A DNA stretch of 19,364 nt. Source: RGIG5612 sp017511185. GTDB lineage: Bacteria > Bacillota > Clostridia > Lachnospirales > Lachnospiraceae. Below are positions 1 to 7,087 of this stretch, piece by piece. Numbering within the stretch: the first letter of the stretch is position 1; each line of letters starts with the position of its first letter. Made by a program: the position numbers and the translations under genes. Under the pieces are notes generated by a model that saw only the letters and a program-made list of their open reading frames with translations, was not told the DNA's origin and ran no database searches. The stretch spans positions 1-19,364 of the forward strand of contig JAFWLF010000036.1 of NCBI GenBank assembly GCA_017511185.1. Direction: 5' to 3'.

Positions 1-87
1 GTGGACGCTCTGACCGGCGGGTTTAATCTGCAGATCGCTTTTTCAACAGGATACGCAGCGGGGAAAGCTGCAGCGAAAGGAACAGAT
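1..87 (+). CDS. C-terminal end of an HI0933/BaiN-type FAD-binding oxidoreductase (partial)
   Basis: Only the last ~29 codons are in the window. The peptide DALTGGFNLQIAFSTGYAAG resembles the C-terminal FAD-contacting segment of the NAD(P)/FAD-dependent oxidoreductase family (HI0933, 'aminoacetone oxidase-like'), whose members often end with GG(Y/F)NLQ...(S/T)GY.AG. These genes commonly sit just upstream of cmk in clostridia (from memory). There is no stop codon before the cmk start: the frame stays open straight into cmk at position 88, so either the two are fused or the real end lies elsewhere. Family assignment rests on one short motif, and the enzyme's substrate cannot be inferred. Confidence 0.55.
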
Positions 88-741
88 ATGAAACAGATAG
101 CAATTGACGGACCTGCAGGCGCAGGCAAGAGTACCGTAGCAAAGATCCTGGCAGAACGGCTGGATTATATGTATGTGGATACCGGCGCGATGTACCGGAC
201 CATCGCATTAGCATGCATCCGGAAGGGCATTGACCTGGCGGATGAAGCTGCCGTCAGCAAGGTCTGCGAAGAGGCTGACATCTCCATTAAGTACGAGAAC
301 GGCGTGCAGGTGATGTATCTGGACGGCGAAAATGTAAGCGAAGCGATCCGGAATGAAGAAGTGAGCAAAGCTGCATCCGACACATCCAAGTTTTTGAAAG
401 TCAGGGAGCGTCTGGTGCAGATGCAGCGGGATCTGACCAAGGAATACAACGTGATCATGGACGGCAGAGACATCGGGACCGCTGTACTTCCGGATGCCAC
501 TCTGAAGATCTATCTGACTGCATCCGTGCAGGTGCGTGCGGAACGCCGTTATAAGGAATACAAAGAAAAAGGGATCGCATGTGAGCTGGAAGAGATCAAG
601 AAAGATATCGAGCAGCGCGATCATAATGATATGACAAGGGAAATCTCACCGCTTTGCAAAGCGGACGATGCGGTAGAAGTGGATACATCGGATCTTACGA
701 TCGATGAAGTGGTGCAGAAGATCATCGACTTATGGAAGTAA
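88..741 (+). CDS. cmk: (d)CMP kinase (cytidylate kinase)
   Basis: Cytosolic kinase that phosphorylates CMP/dCMP to the diphosphate with ATP, in pyrimidine nucleotide salvage. The 217-residue length is normal for the family. The Walker A P-loop GPAGAGKST is at residues 8-16, followed by the VDTGAMYR segment (around 34-41) and the MDGRDIGT nucleotide-binding motif, all typical of bacterial Cmk. I chose the ATG at 88 because it gives the family's usual N-terminus (MKQIAIDGP) and has an AAAGGAA ribosome site 7 nt upstream. However, the frame is open upstream to the window edge and encodes the tail of a flavoprotein, so a fusion is possible. The 3' end overlaps ispH by 10 nt, indicating a translationally coupled operon. 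Confidence 0.95.
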   Translation: MKQIAIDGPAGAGKSTVAKILAERLDYMYVDTGAMYRTIALACIRKGIDLADEAAVSKVCEEADISIKYENGVQVMYLDGENVSEAIRNEEVSKAASDTSKFLKVRERLVQMQRDLTKEYNVIMDGRDIGTAVLPDATLKIYLTASVQVRAERRYKEYKEKGIACELEEIKKDIEQRDHNDMTREISPLCKADDAVEVDTSDLTIDEVVQKIIDLWK

Positions 742-1592
742 TTCTGGCAAAAAGCGCCGGGTTCTGCTTTGGGGTGGAACGGGCCATCAAACTGGTCTAC
801 GAACAGATCGATAATAATAAGGACGGACGGAAGATCTATACGTTCGGGCCGATCATTCATAATGACATTGTAGTCAAAGACCTGGAGTCAAAAGGGGTAT
901 TTGTTTTTGAAGACGAAGACCACTTTGAGAAGATCGCCGGAAGCATTCTGATCATCCGCTCCCATGGCGTGCCGAAAGCTGTTTACGAAAAAGCGGAAAA
1001 GGAAGGGATCCGGATCGTGGATGCCACCTGTCCGTTTGTGAAAAAGATCCATAATATTGTGGCGGAACACAGCGGAAACGGGGAAGAGATCGTCATCATC
1101 GGAGATAAGGATCATCCGGAAGTGAAGGGCATCGTAGGATGGGCCAAAGGCAAGGTTTCTGTCATCAAAAACGAGCAGGAAGCGAAGGATTTTAAGCCGT
1201 CCGGGGATGCGAAGGTATGCGTGGTCTCGCAAACCACATTTAACCATTTAAACTTTCAATATTTAGTTGAAATATTGGAAGGAAAAGGTTATGATATTTG
1301 TACTATTAATACGATTTGCAATGCGACACAGGCTCGGCAGGAAGAAGCTGGGTCTGTTGCGCACCTTGCTGATAAGATGATCGTGATCGGAGATCCGAAG
1401 AGCTCCAATACACAGAAACTGTTCGGCATATGCAAAGAGTATTGTGTGGATACTTACTATATTCAGACACTTAAGGATTTAGACAATGTCGATCTGCAAG
1501 ATACTAAAATCGTAGGTATTACAGCAGGGGCATCAACCCCAAATAATATTATCCAGGAGGTTTTTCTTTATGTCAGAGGAAAAAAGCTTTGA
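732..1592 (+). CDS. ispH: 4-hydroxy-3-methylbut-2-enyl diphosphate reductase
   Basis: Last enzyme of the MEP isoprenoid pathway: a [4Fe-4S] enzyme that converts HMBPP to IPP and DMAPP. The 286-residue length fits the stand-alone IspH domain. The three cluster cysteines are visible in SAGFCFGV (residue 12), DATCPFVKK and NTICNATQ. Substrate-site motifs RSHGVP, GDKDHPEV and SQTT are present. The start overlaps the end of cmk, and the end overlaps the S1 gene by 23 nt in another frame. In many clostridia IspH and S1 are one polypeptide; here they are split by a frame difference exactly at the junction. Base use becomes noticeably AT-rich from about 1230 onward, where a promoter-like element for the S1 gene lies inside the coding region. 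Confidence 0.95.
   Translation: MEVILAKSAGFCFGVERAIKLVYEQIDNNKDGRKIYTFGPIIHNDIVVKDLESKGVFVFEDEDHFEKIAGSILIIRSHGVPKAVYEKAEKEGIRIVDATCPFVKKIHNIVAEHSGNGEEIVIIGDKDHPEVKGIVGWAKGKVSVIKNEQEAKDFKPSGDAKVCVVSQTTFNHLNFQYLVEILEGKGYDICTINTICNATQARQEEAGSVAHLADKMIVIGDPKSSNTQKLFGICKEYCVDTYYIQTLKDLDNVDLQDTKIVGITAGASTPNNIIQEVFLYVRGKKL
1267..1295 (+). promoter_or_regulatory. Predicted internal promoter in ispH driving the S1 gene
   Basis: TTGAAA (1267-1272), a 17-bp spacer and TATGAT (1290-1295) match a housekeeping sigma-A promoter. AT-rich DNA just upstream (about 1238-1266) could act as an UP element. It lies about 275 nt before the S1 start, in a local AT-rich patch that contrasts with the surrounding coding DNA. 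Inferred from sequence only. Confidence 0.5.
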
Positions 1593-2973
1593 TCAAATGA
1601 TTGATGAATCAATCAAAACAATACGTACGGGGGAGATCGTTGACGGCACTGTTATATCCGTGAAACCTGATGAGATCGTTTTGAACATCGGGTACAAATC
1701 TGACGGTATCATCACCAAAGAAGAATTTACCAATGACTCTTCGGTCGATCTTACAACAGTTGTTTCTGTTGGAGATCCACTTCAGGTAAAGATTCTGAAA
1801 GTAAACGACGGTGACGGCCAGGTTGCGCTTTCCTACAAACGTATCAGCGAGGAGAAAGCAAACAAGAGAGTAGAAGAAGCTTTCGAAAACAAGGAAGTCC
1901 TTACCGTCAAGGTTGAGAAGGTCACAACAGGTGGTCTGATCACTACATTTGAAGGCGCTAAGATCTTTGTTCCGGCTAGTCTGGTATCAGATACGTTTGA
2001 AAAAGATCTGGACAAATATATCGATCAGGAGATCGAGGTCATGGTTACCGAATTCAATCCGCGTAAGAGACGCATCATCGGCAACCGCAGAAAGATCCTG
2101 CAGGCAACCAAGAATGAAAGAGCAAAAGAACTGCTCGCATCTCTGCAGGTCAATGACATTGTGGAAGGTGAAGTCAAATCTGTTACCGGATTCGGTGCAT
2201 TCATCGATCTGGGCGGCGTAGACGGACTGCTTCATATTTCCGAGATGAGCTGGGGACGTGTGGATTCTCCAAAATCCATCGTTACCGTTGGCGAAAAGAT
2301 CCGTGTCTTCATTAAATCCATCGAAGACAACAAGATCGCATTAAGCTGCAAATTCCCGGATCAGAATCCATGGGTCATTGCAAAAGAAAAATATAAACCA
2401 GGCACCATTGTTACCGGTAAAGTTGCAAGAATGGCAGACTTCGGTGCATTTATTGAACTGGAGCCGGGCATTGACGCACTGCTGCATGTTTCCCAGATCT
2501 CTAAGAAACATGTTAAGAAACCGTCAGACGTTCTGAAAGTCGGACAGGTCCTGGATGCAAAGGTTGTTGACTTCAAAGATGAAGAGAAGAAGATCAGCCT
2601 GAGCAGAAGAGATTTTGAAGATGATCTTGTTCCGGATGAGAAAGAAGTCATCATCGATGACGCTGCAGAGCAGGCTGAGACCTTAGCAGGTGCACAGGCA
2701 GAAGCTGCTGCAGAGGCTGCTGAAGAAGTAAAAGAAAAAGCTGAGGCAGTTGTAGAAAACGTTGAAGAAAAGGCTGCAGAAGTTTTTGAAGAAGTCAAAG
2801 ACAAAGCAGAAGATATTGTGGATGATGTAAAGGACAAAGCTGCTGATGTCATCGAAGATGTCAAAGAAAAAGCTGAGGACTTTGCAGCAGAAGCAGCAGC
2901 TAAAGTTGAGACCGTCGCTAACGAAGTCGGCGAGAAGGTTGAAGAGATCATCAACGGAGAAGACGCTCAGTAA
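1570..2973 (+). CDS. rpsA: Ribosomal protein S1-like protein with four S1 domains and an 11-mer repeat tail
   Basis: RNA-binding protein of the S1 family, likely associated with the ribosome or mRNA. Four S1/OB-fold domains are seen at about residues 21-91, 107-175, 194-261 and 278-347. The third and fourth are the canonical ones (FGAFIDLGGVDGLLHIS; FGAFIELEPGIDALLHVS). Residues 348-386 are acidic and alanine-rich. Residues 387-463 are seven tandem 11-residue units (for example VKEKAEAVVEN, VEEKAAEVFEE, VKDKAEDIVDD), predicted to form one long amphipathic helix. The ATG at 1570 has a perfect AGGAGG at 1555-1560. The gene overlaps ispH by 23 nt, and an internal promoter inside ispH may give it extra transcription. 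Clostridial homologues are often fused to IspH. The role of the tail is unknown. Confidence 0.9.
   Translation: MSEEKSFDQMIDESIKTIRTGEIVDGTVISVKPDEIVLNIGYKSDGIITKEEFTNDSSVDLTTVVSVGDPLQVKILKVNDGDGQVALSYKRISEEKANKRVEEAFENKEVLTVKVEKVTTGGLITTFEGAKIFVPASLVSDTFEKDLDKYIDQEIEVMVTEFNPRKRRIIGNRRKILQATKNERAKELLASLQVNDIVEGEVKSVTGFGAFIDLGGVDGLLHISEMSWGRVDSPKSIVTVGEKIRVFIKSIEDNKIALSCKFPDQNPWVIAKEKYKPGTIVTGKVARMADFGAFIELEPGIDALLHVSQISKKHVKKPSDVLKVGQVLDAKVVDFKDEEKKISLSRRDFEDDLVPDEKEVIIDDAAEQAETLAGAQAEAAAEAAEEVKEKAEAVVENVEEKAAEVFEEVKDKAEDIVDDVKDKAADVIEDVKEKAEDFAAEAAAKVETVANEVGEKVEEIINGEDAQ
2728..2958 (+). repeat. Seven tandem 33-bp units encoding 11-residue amphipathic helical repeats
   Basis: Units start at 2728, 2761, 2794, 2827, 2860, 2893 and 2926, each exactly 33 bp with no indels. 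The consensus is V-K-x-K-A-E-x-V-x-E-x, with Val/Ala at fixed apolar positions and Lys/Glu alternating. Units 1-5 are closest to the consensus and units 6-7 more diverged. An 11-residue period corresponds to a near-straight amphipathic helix, as in group 3 LEA and synuclein-type proteins. Confidence 0.9.
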
Positions 2974-2976
2974 TTC

Positions 2977-3543
2977 ATGAGAGTAATCGCAGGAAAAGCC
3001 AGGAGACTGCCGTTAAAGGCAGTTCCTGGCTTAGATACAAGGCCGACAGTCGACAGGATCAAAGAGACTTTATTTAATATCCTGAATCCTTATATTCCGG
3101 GTTCCGTTTTTCTGGATCTGTTCAGCGGATCGGGCAGCATTGGCATCGAAGCACTGAGCAGGGGGGCCCGGAAATCTGTTTTTGTAGACAACAGCAGCAA
3201 GGCCGTCTCCGTGATCGAAGAAAACCTTGCTTTTACAAAGTTGTCTGATGATGCCCTGGTCATGCGCAAAACGGCGCTTTCCGCCATCAGCGAACTGGGC
3301 ATGAAAAAGTATTATTTTGACATTGTCTACATGGATCCGCCTTATCAGGCTAATCTGGAGGAGGAAACCTTAAAGGCATTGGAAGCGGCCGGTATCATCG
3401 ATGAAGATACCTTGATCGTGATCGAGGCAGACAAGCACAATACACTCCCGTTTATCGGAGAAAGCAATTTCTCTGTCATCCGGGAGAAAGAGTATAAAAA
3501 CAATAAGCACTATTTTATAAAACTCGGAAAACAGACAGCATGA
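2977..3543 (+). CDS. rsmD: 16S rRNA (guanine966-N2)-methyltransferase
   Basis: SAM-dependent enzyme that methylates N2 of G966 in 16S rRNA during 30S assembly. The 188-residue length is typical. The N-terminal MRVIAGKARR and RPT..R.KE..FNIL segments are diagnostic. The SAM-binding motif FLDLFSGSGSIGIEALSRGA is at about residues 45-64, and the catalytic DPPY is at 120-123. It starts 3 nt after the S1 stop and overlaps coaD by 4 nt (ATGA). The rsmD-coaD pairing is widespread in Firmicutes and supports the call. Confidence 0.95.
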   Translation: MRVIAGKARRLPLKAVPGLDTRPTVDRIKETLFNILNPYIPGSVFLDLFSGSGSIGIEALSRGARKSVFVDNSSKAVSVIEENLAFTKLSDDALVMRKTALSAISELGMKKYYFDIVYMDPPYQANLEEETLKALEAAGIIDEDTLIVIEADKHNTLPFIGESNFSVIREKEYKNNKHYFIKLGKQTA

Positions 3544-4031
3544 AAAAAAGAGCCGTATACCCAGGCACATTTGATCCGATCACACTCGGACATATTGATA
3601 TTATCAAACGGGCTTCCAAGCTCGTGGACGAGCTGATCGTAGGCGTATTGAACAACAACAGCAAGACACCGCTGTTCACGCCGGAAGAAAGGGTCGAAAT
3701 GATCCGGGAATCTGTAGCAGATATGCCGAACGTCAAAGTAATGGCATTTGACGGCCTGCTGGTAGATTTTGCAAAACAGCACAAAGCGCTGTTTGTCGTC
3801 CGGGGGCTTCGTGCTGTTACTGACTTTGAATATGAATTCCAGATGGCACAGGCAAACCGCATTATCGACAAAGATGTGGACACGGTTTTCCTGACTACCT
3901 CGAATGCGTATTCCTACATCAGTTCCAGTACGGTCCGTGAACTTGCTTCTTTCGGCGGCGACATCAGCAAGTTTGTCACCAAAAGCGTAGAGAAGAAAGT
4001 TAAAGAAAAAATCAAAAAAAGAAATAAGTAA
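3540..4031 (+). CDS. coaD: Phosphopantetheine adenylyltransferase
   Basis: Penultimate step of coenzyme A synthesis: 4'-phosphopantetheine plus ATP gives dephospho-CoA. The 163-residue length is standard. The nucleotidyltransferase signature PGTFDPITLGH is at residues 8-18, the VRGLRAVTDFEYE segment at about 87-99, and the second nucleotide-binding motif ISSSTVREL at 127-135. The start codon overlaps the rsmD stop (ATGA), so the two are translationally coupled. The lysine-rich C-terminus (KKVKEKIKKRNK) is slightly extended. Confidence 0.97.
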   Translation: MKKRAVYPGTFDPITLGHIDIIKRASKLVDELIVGVLNNNSKTPLFTPEERVEMIRESVADMPNVKVMAFDGLLVDFAKQHKALFVVRGLRAVTDFEYEFQMAQANRIIDKDVDTVFLTTSNAYSYISSSTVRELASFGGDISKFVTKSVEKKVKEKIKKRNK

Positions 4032-4052
4032 CAGTCGGTTAGGAGAAGTACT

Positions 4053-4895
4053 ATGAGTAGGATCGAACAGATTATTGCTGAAATCGAAGACTTTATTGAC
4101 AGCTGCAAATATCAGCCTCTGTCCAACACCAAAATAATTGTCAACAGAGATGAACTGGATGAGCTGATCGAAGATCTGAAACTGTCCATTCCGGACGAGA
4201 TCAAAAAATATCAGCGGATCATTGCCAATCGTGATGCCATCCTCAGGGATGCACAGGAAAAATCGGACAGCATGATCAAGAGAGCCAATCAGATGACATC
4301 GAACCTGGTATCTGAACACGAGGTCATGCAGCAGGCTTATAAGGAAGCATCCAAGGTCATTGAAGATGCAACCAATCAGGCAGGCCGGATCCTGGATAAG
4401 GCAACGGCAGAAGCCAATGAGCTGAAGAGAGCTGCTATGCAGTATACAGATAGTTCTCTGGCTGATATTCAGGATATCCTTTCTGAGGCAATTGAGAATC
4501 TGACAGTCAAGAATGATGCGATCATCCGTTCCCTGGAATCTTCTCTGGATGTGACAACACAGAACCGGAAAGAGCTGCATGCATCACCGATGCCGGAAGC
4601 ATCCTATGCTGCACGGAAAGAAGCAGAAGCTGCTTACGAATTATATGATGAAAAAGCTCCGGCGGATGATGAGGCGCTTGATGACTACGCTGATGATGAC
4701 TTTGCAGAGTACGAGGATGACTACGATGATTTTGAGGACTTCTCTGAGCCAGCTGCTCCGGAGTTTGAGGAACCGGTCTTCGGAAAGCATAACCCATCGA
4801 AATACAATGGTGCTGATGAGGAGGACGAAGGTTTCGTGGACGGCAATGTAGAAGAAATCACAAACTTCAATTTGGACATCAGCGATTTTAAATAA
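4053..4895 (+). CDS. Coiled-coil protein with acidic tail, DivIVA/F-type ATP synthase b-subunit-like, function unknown
   Basis: 280 residues with no signal peptide or membrane segment. Residues ~1-60 are charged and probably helical (IEDFIDSCKYQPLSNTKIIV then DELDELIEDLK). Residues ~60-165 form a continuous predicted coiled coil with regular AQEKSDSMIKRAN / KVIEDATNQAGRIL-type spacing, the pattern that leads annotation pipelines to call such proteins 'ATPase' or 'ATP synthase subunit b-like'. Residues ~200-245 are extremely acidic (runs of D/E with aromatic residues), and the protein ends in a short NFNLDISDFK. The start has AGGAGA 6 nt upstream, and it is probably co-transcribed with coaD, 21 nt away. 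The architecture recalls DivIVA-type scaffold proteins, but no DivIVA N-terminal signature is clear, so function is left open. Confidence 0.8.
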   Translation: MSRIEQIIAEIEDFIDSCKYQPLSNTKIIVNRDELDELIEDLKLSIPDEIKKYQRIIANRDAILRDAQEKSDSMIKRANQMTSNLVSEHEVMQQAYKEASKVIEDATNQAGRILDKATAEANELKRAAMQYTDSSLADIQDILSEAIENLTVKNDAIIRSLESSLDVTTQNRKELHASPMPEASYAARKEAEAAYELYDEKAPADDEALDDYADDDFAEYEDDYDDFEDFSEPAAPEFEEPVFGKHNPSKYNGADEEDEGFVDGNVEEITNFNLDISDFK

Positions 4896-4901
4896 ACACT
4901 T

Positions 4902-4930
4902 AACGCCAGGTTCACCGCCTGGCGTTTTAA
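4902..4930 (+). terminator. Probable intrinsic terminator after the coiled-coil gene
   Basis: A perfect 9-bp stem (AACGCCAGG 4902-4910, CCTGGCGTT 4918-4926) with a 7-nt loop is followed by a short T-rich end (TTTTAA, counting the last stem Ts). The U tract is short, so termination may be partial, but it sits right after the stop codon and 22 nt before the next start. Confidence 0.65.
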
Positions 4931-4951
4931 CTATATCATAATAAAAGGCAC

Positions 4952-5749
4952 ATGAGATTTTTGAATATTGCCAGCGGAAGCAGCGGCAATGCGACTTATA
5001 TCGGAACTGAGGACACCCATATCCTGATCGATGCAGGGATCAGCCGGAAACGGATCAACGAGGGACTGGCAAAAGCAGATGTTACCCTGAACGATCTGAC
5101 TGCGATCCTGATCACGCATGAGCATATTGATCATATTTCCTGTCTGGGTGTTTTGGAACGGACCCGTCCGGTACCAATCTATGCGACCCGCGGTACCATA
5201 GAAGGGATCTTATCCTGTCCGATGTTAGGCGATTATCCGAAGGATCTGTTTGTAGAAATCCATCCGGATGTTCCGTTTACGGTAGGGGATGTTTCTCTGC
5301 AGGCATTTTCCATTTCACATGATGCGGCCGATCCGGTCTGCTACCGGTTTGAAAGCGGCGGAAGGAAAGGCGCTATTGTGACAGATCTTGGAATGTATGA
5401 TTCTGATCTTGCAGACCGCCTGCTGGGTCTTGACCTCTTAATGATGGAGGCCAACCACGATAAGCGTATGCTGGAGGTGGGACCGTATCCGTATCCGCTG
5501 AAGCGGCGGATCATGGGAGAGCGGGGACATCTTTCCAATGAGGATGCTGGGGGATTCCTTTCACGCGTTCTTCATGATAAAATGAATCAGATCTTATTGG
5601 GTCATCTGAGCAGGGAAAACAATACACGGGAACTGGCGCTGCTTTCTGTTATGACAGAGATAGATGGTGCGGATGTTCCGTACCGGGGGAACGATTTTCC
5701 GATCATTACAGCAAGGCACGATCAGTCCACAGAGGTATTTGAGGTATAA
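4952..5749 (+). CDS. walJ: MBL-fold metallo-hydrolase, YycJ/WalJ family
   Basis: 265-residue metallo-beta-lactamase-fold protein. It begins with the family-typical RFLNIASGSSGNATYI and carries the two-metal motif HEHIDH at residues 56-61, with downstream ligands expected in ISHDAADP, VTDLG, ANHD and GHLSNED. The family includes Bacillus YycJ/WalJ, linked genetically to the WalRK regulon and reported as a nuclease-like enzyme. In this window it is not next to walRK but precedes tmcAL by 3 nt. An AAAAGG ribosome site lies 4 nt before the ATG. Assignment to the family is firm; the substrate in this organism is unknown. Confidence 0.88.
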   Translation: MRFLNIASGSSGNATYIGTEDTHILIDAGISRKRINEGLAKADVTLNDLTAILITHEHIDHISCLGVLERTRPVPIYATRGTIEGILSCPMLGDYPKDLFVEIHPDVPFTVGDVSLQAFSISHDAADPVCYRFESGGRKGAIVTDLGMYDSDLADRLLGLDLLMMEANHDKRMLEVGPYPYPLKRRIMGERGHLSNEDAGGFLSRVLHDKMNQILLGHLSRENNTRELALLSVMTEIDGADVPYRGNDFPIITARHDQSTEVFEV

Positions 5750-5752
5750 AGA

Positions 5753-7036
5753 ATGAAAATCACAGGAATCATCGCAGAATACAATCCGTTTCATAATGGG
5801 CATGAATATCATCTGCAGCAGACAAGAGAACGCTTAAGGAGCGATTACATTGTTGTCGTGATGAGCGGCAACTATGTGCAGCGCGGAGCACCGACGATCA
5901 TTGATAAATACAGCCGTGCGGAGATGGCGCTGAAGGCAGGTGCGGATCTGGTTTTAGAACTTCCGACCTGTTTTGCAACAGCCAGCGCGGAATACTACGC
6001 ATACGGCGGCGTGGCGATCCTGGATAAACTGCATATCGTAGATGATCTTTGCTTTGGCACAGAGAGTCTGGATTCTGTAGATGTCAGCGGAGGCAACGAA
6101 GGCATCAAGGTTGCAGTGCAGAATATTACCGGACAGTTCGGCAAGATCGCAGATCTTCTGGTGGATGAGCCGGAAGAGTTTAAGAATATTTTAAGGGCAG
6201 GTCTGAAGGAAGGTCTTTCTCATGCGGCAGCACGCAGCAAAGCCGTTGGAGAGATTCTGGGCGAAGAATATGTTACGGTCATGGAGACTTCCAATAATAT
6301 TTTGGGCGTAGAGTATATGAAGGCACTGCGCAAACTGGAGAGCAAGATCCAGCCGGCGCCTATTGCCAGAAGGCTGAATGCGCACAACGATATGTCCATC
6401 ATGGAAGGGTTTTCCTCCGCAACGGCCATCCGGAACGCTATTTATAACAAGTATGATATGAATGCGCTTTCTTCTACGATCCCGCAGTATTCGCTGGATA
6501 TCCTGATGGACCGCTATCTGGACAGCTTCCCGATCTTCCGGGATGATTTCTCCCTGATCCTGGGCAGCGAACTGCTGAAAGCAAAAGAGACAACGGATCT
6601 GACCAAATACTTTGGCATTTCCGAGGATCTGGCAAACCGCATTCTGAATCTGAAAAATGATTTCCAGACTTTCATTCAGTTCCGCGAGGATCTGGCAACG
6701 AAGAGCATTACCAATGCGACGGTCAGCCGTGCGCTGATGCACATTGTGCTGGGCATAACGGATGAGGACATGCGCCAGCTCTATGATGCCGATGCCATCA
6801 AACATGTACAGGTGCTGGGCTTTAGAAAAGATTCCGAAGAGATCTTTGGTGAGATCAAACGCAATTCTGATATCCAGTTGGTTTCTAAACTGGCGGATGT
6901 CATGCGCGGCGGCGGACAGAAGGATAAGATGCTTCTGCAGAATGTCAATGCAGACGAAATGTACCGCATGGTTGCCATGAATAAATACAAATCCAATCTG
7001 AAGAATCCTTATACACAGGAGATCGTGATCGTTTAA
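5753..7036 (+). CDS. tmcAL: tRNA(Met) cytidine acetate ligase
   Basis: Enzyme (formerly YlbM) that activates acetate with ATP and acetylates the wobble cytidine of elongator tRNA-Met (ac4C34), helping AUG/AUA discrimination. The 427-residue length is close to the family norm. The N-terminal nucleotidyltransferase-like motif GIIAEYNPFHNGH is at residues 5-17 and contains the HxGH element. VVMSGNYVQRGAP, DLVLELP and the C-terminal helical region are also typical. It starts 3 nt after walJ, so the two are probably co-transcribed. Use of free acetate fits an organism that also carries pta-ackA nearby, though that link is only contextual. Confidence 0.93.
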   Translation: MKITGIIAEYNPFHNGHEYHLQQTRERLRSDYIVVVMSGNYVQRGAPTIIDKYSRAEMALKAGADLVLELPTCFATASAEYYAYGGVAILDKLHIVDDLCFGTESLDSVDVSGGNEGIKVAVQNITGQFGKIADLLVDEPEEFKNILRAGLKEGLSHAAARSKAVGEILGEEYVTVMETSNNILGVEYMKALRKLESKIQPAPIARRLNAHNDMSIMEGFSSATAIRNAIYNKYDMNALSSTIPQYSLDILMDRYLDSFPIFRDDFSLILGSELLKAKETTDLTKYFGISEDLANRILNLKNDFQTFIQFREDLATKSITNATVSRALMHIVLGITDEDMRQLYDADAIKHVQVLGFRKDSEEIFGEIKRNSDIQLVSKLADVMRGGGQKDKMLLQNVNADEMYRMVAMNKYKSNLKNPYTQEIVIV

Positions 7037-7040
7037 TTGA

Positions 7041-7061
7041 TGCCTGCCGTCTGGCGAGGCA
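7041..7061 (+). other. Small hairpin between tmcAL and the lipoprotein gene
   Basis: TGCCTGCC (7041-7048), a GTCT loop, and GGCGAGGCA (7053-7061) form an 8-bp stem with one bulged G. No U tract follows, so it is not a standard terminator. It could attenuate or stabilise the mRNA between tmcAL and the downstream pair. No convincing promoter is visible in the 51-nt gap. Confidence 0.4.
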
Positions 7062-7087
7062 GATAGGTGCTTATTTGAGGGGACATT

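Noticed and set aside
1580..1586. A-AAA-AAG slippery heptamer in the ispH frame, suggesting programmed -1 frameshifting into S1
   Set aside because: A -1 shift leads to a third frame that stops after four codons (GCT TTG ATC AAA TGA). S1 is in the +1 frame, so the dnaX-type mechanism would not join the two.
2361..2954. 197-codon minus-strand frame opposite the S1 gene
   Set aside because: It is a Ser/Thr/Ala-rich shadow of the S1 coding strand, whose Lys/Glu/Ala repeats avoid antisense stops. There is no ribosome site or family resemblance.
3510..4580. 356-codon minus-strand frame opposite coaD and the coiled-coil gene
   Set aside because: Both opposite-strand genes are strongly supported; the antisense product has no recognisable domain and crosses a gene boundary.
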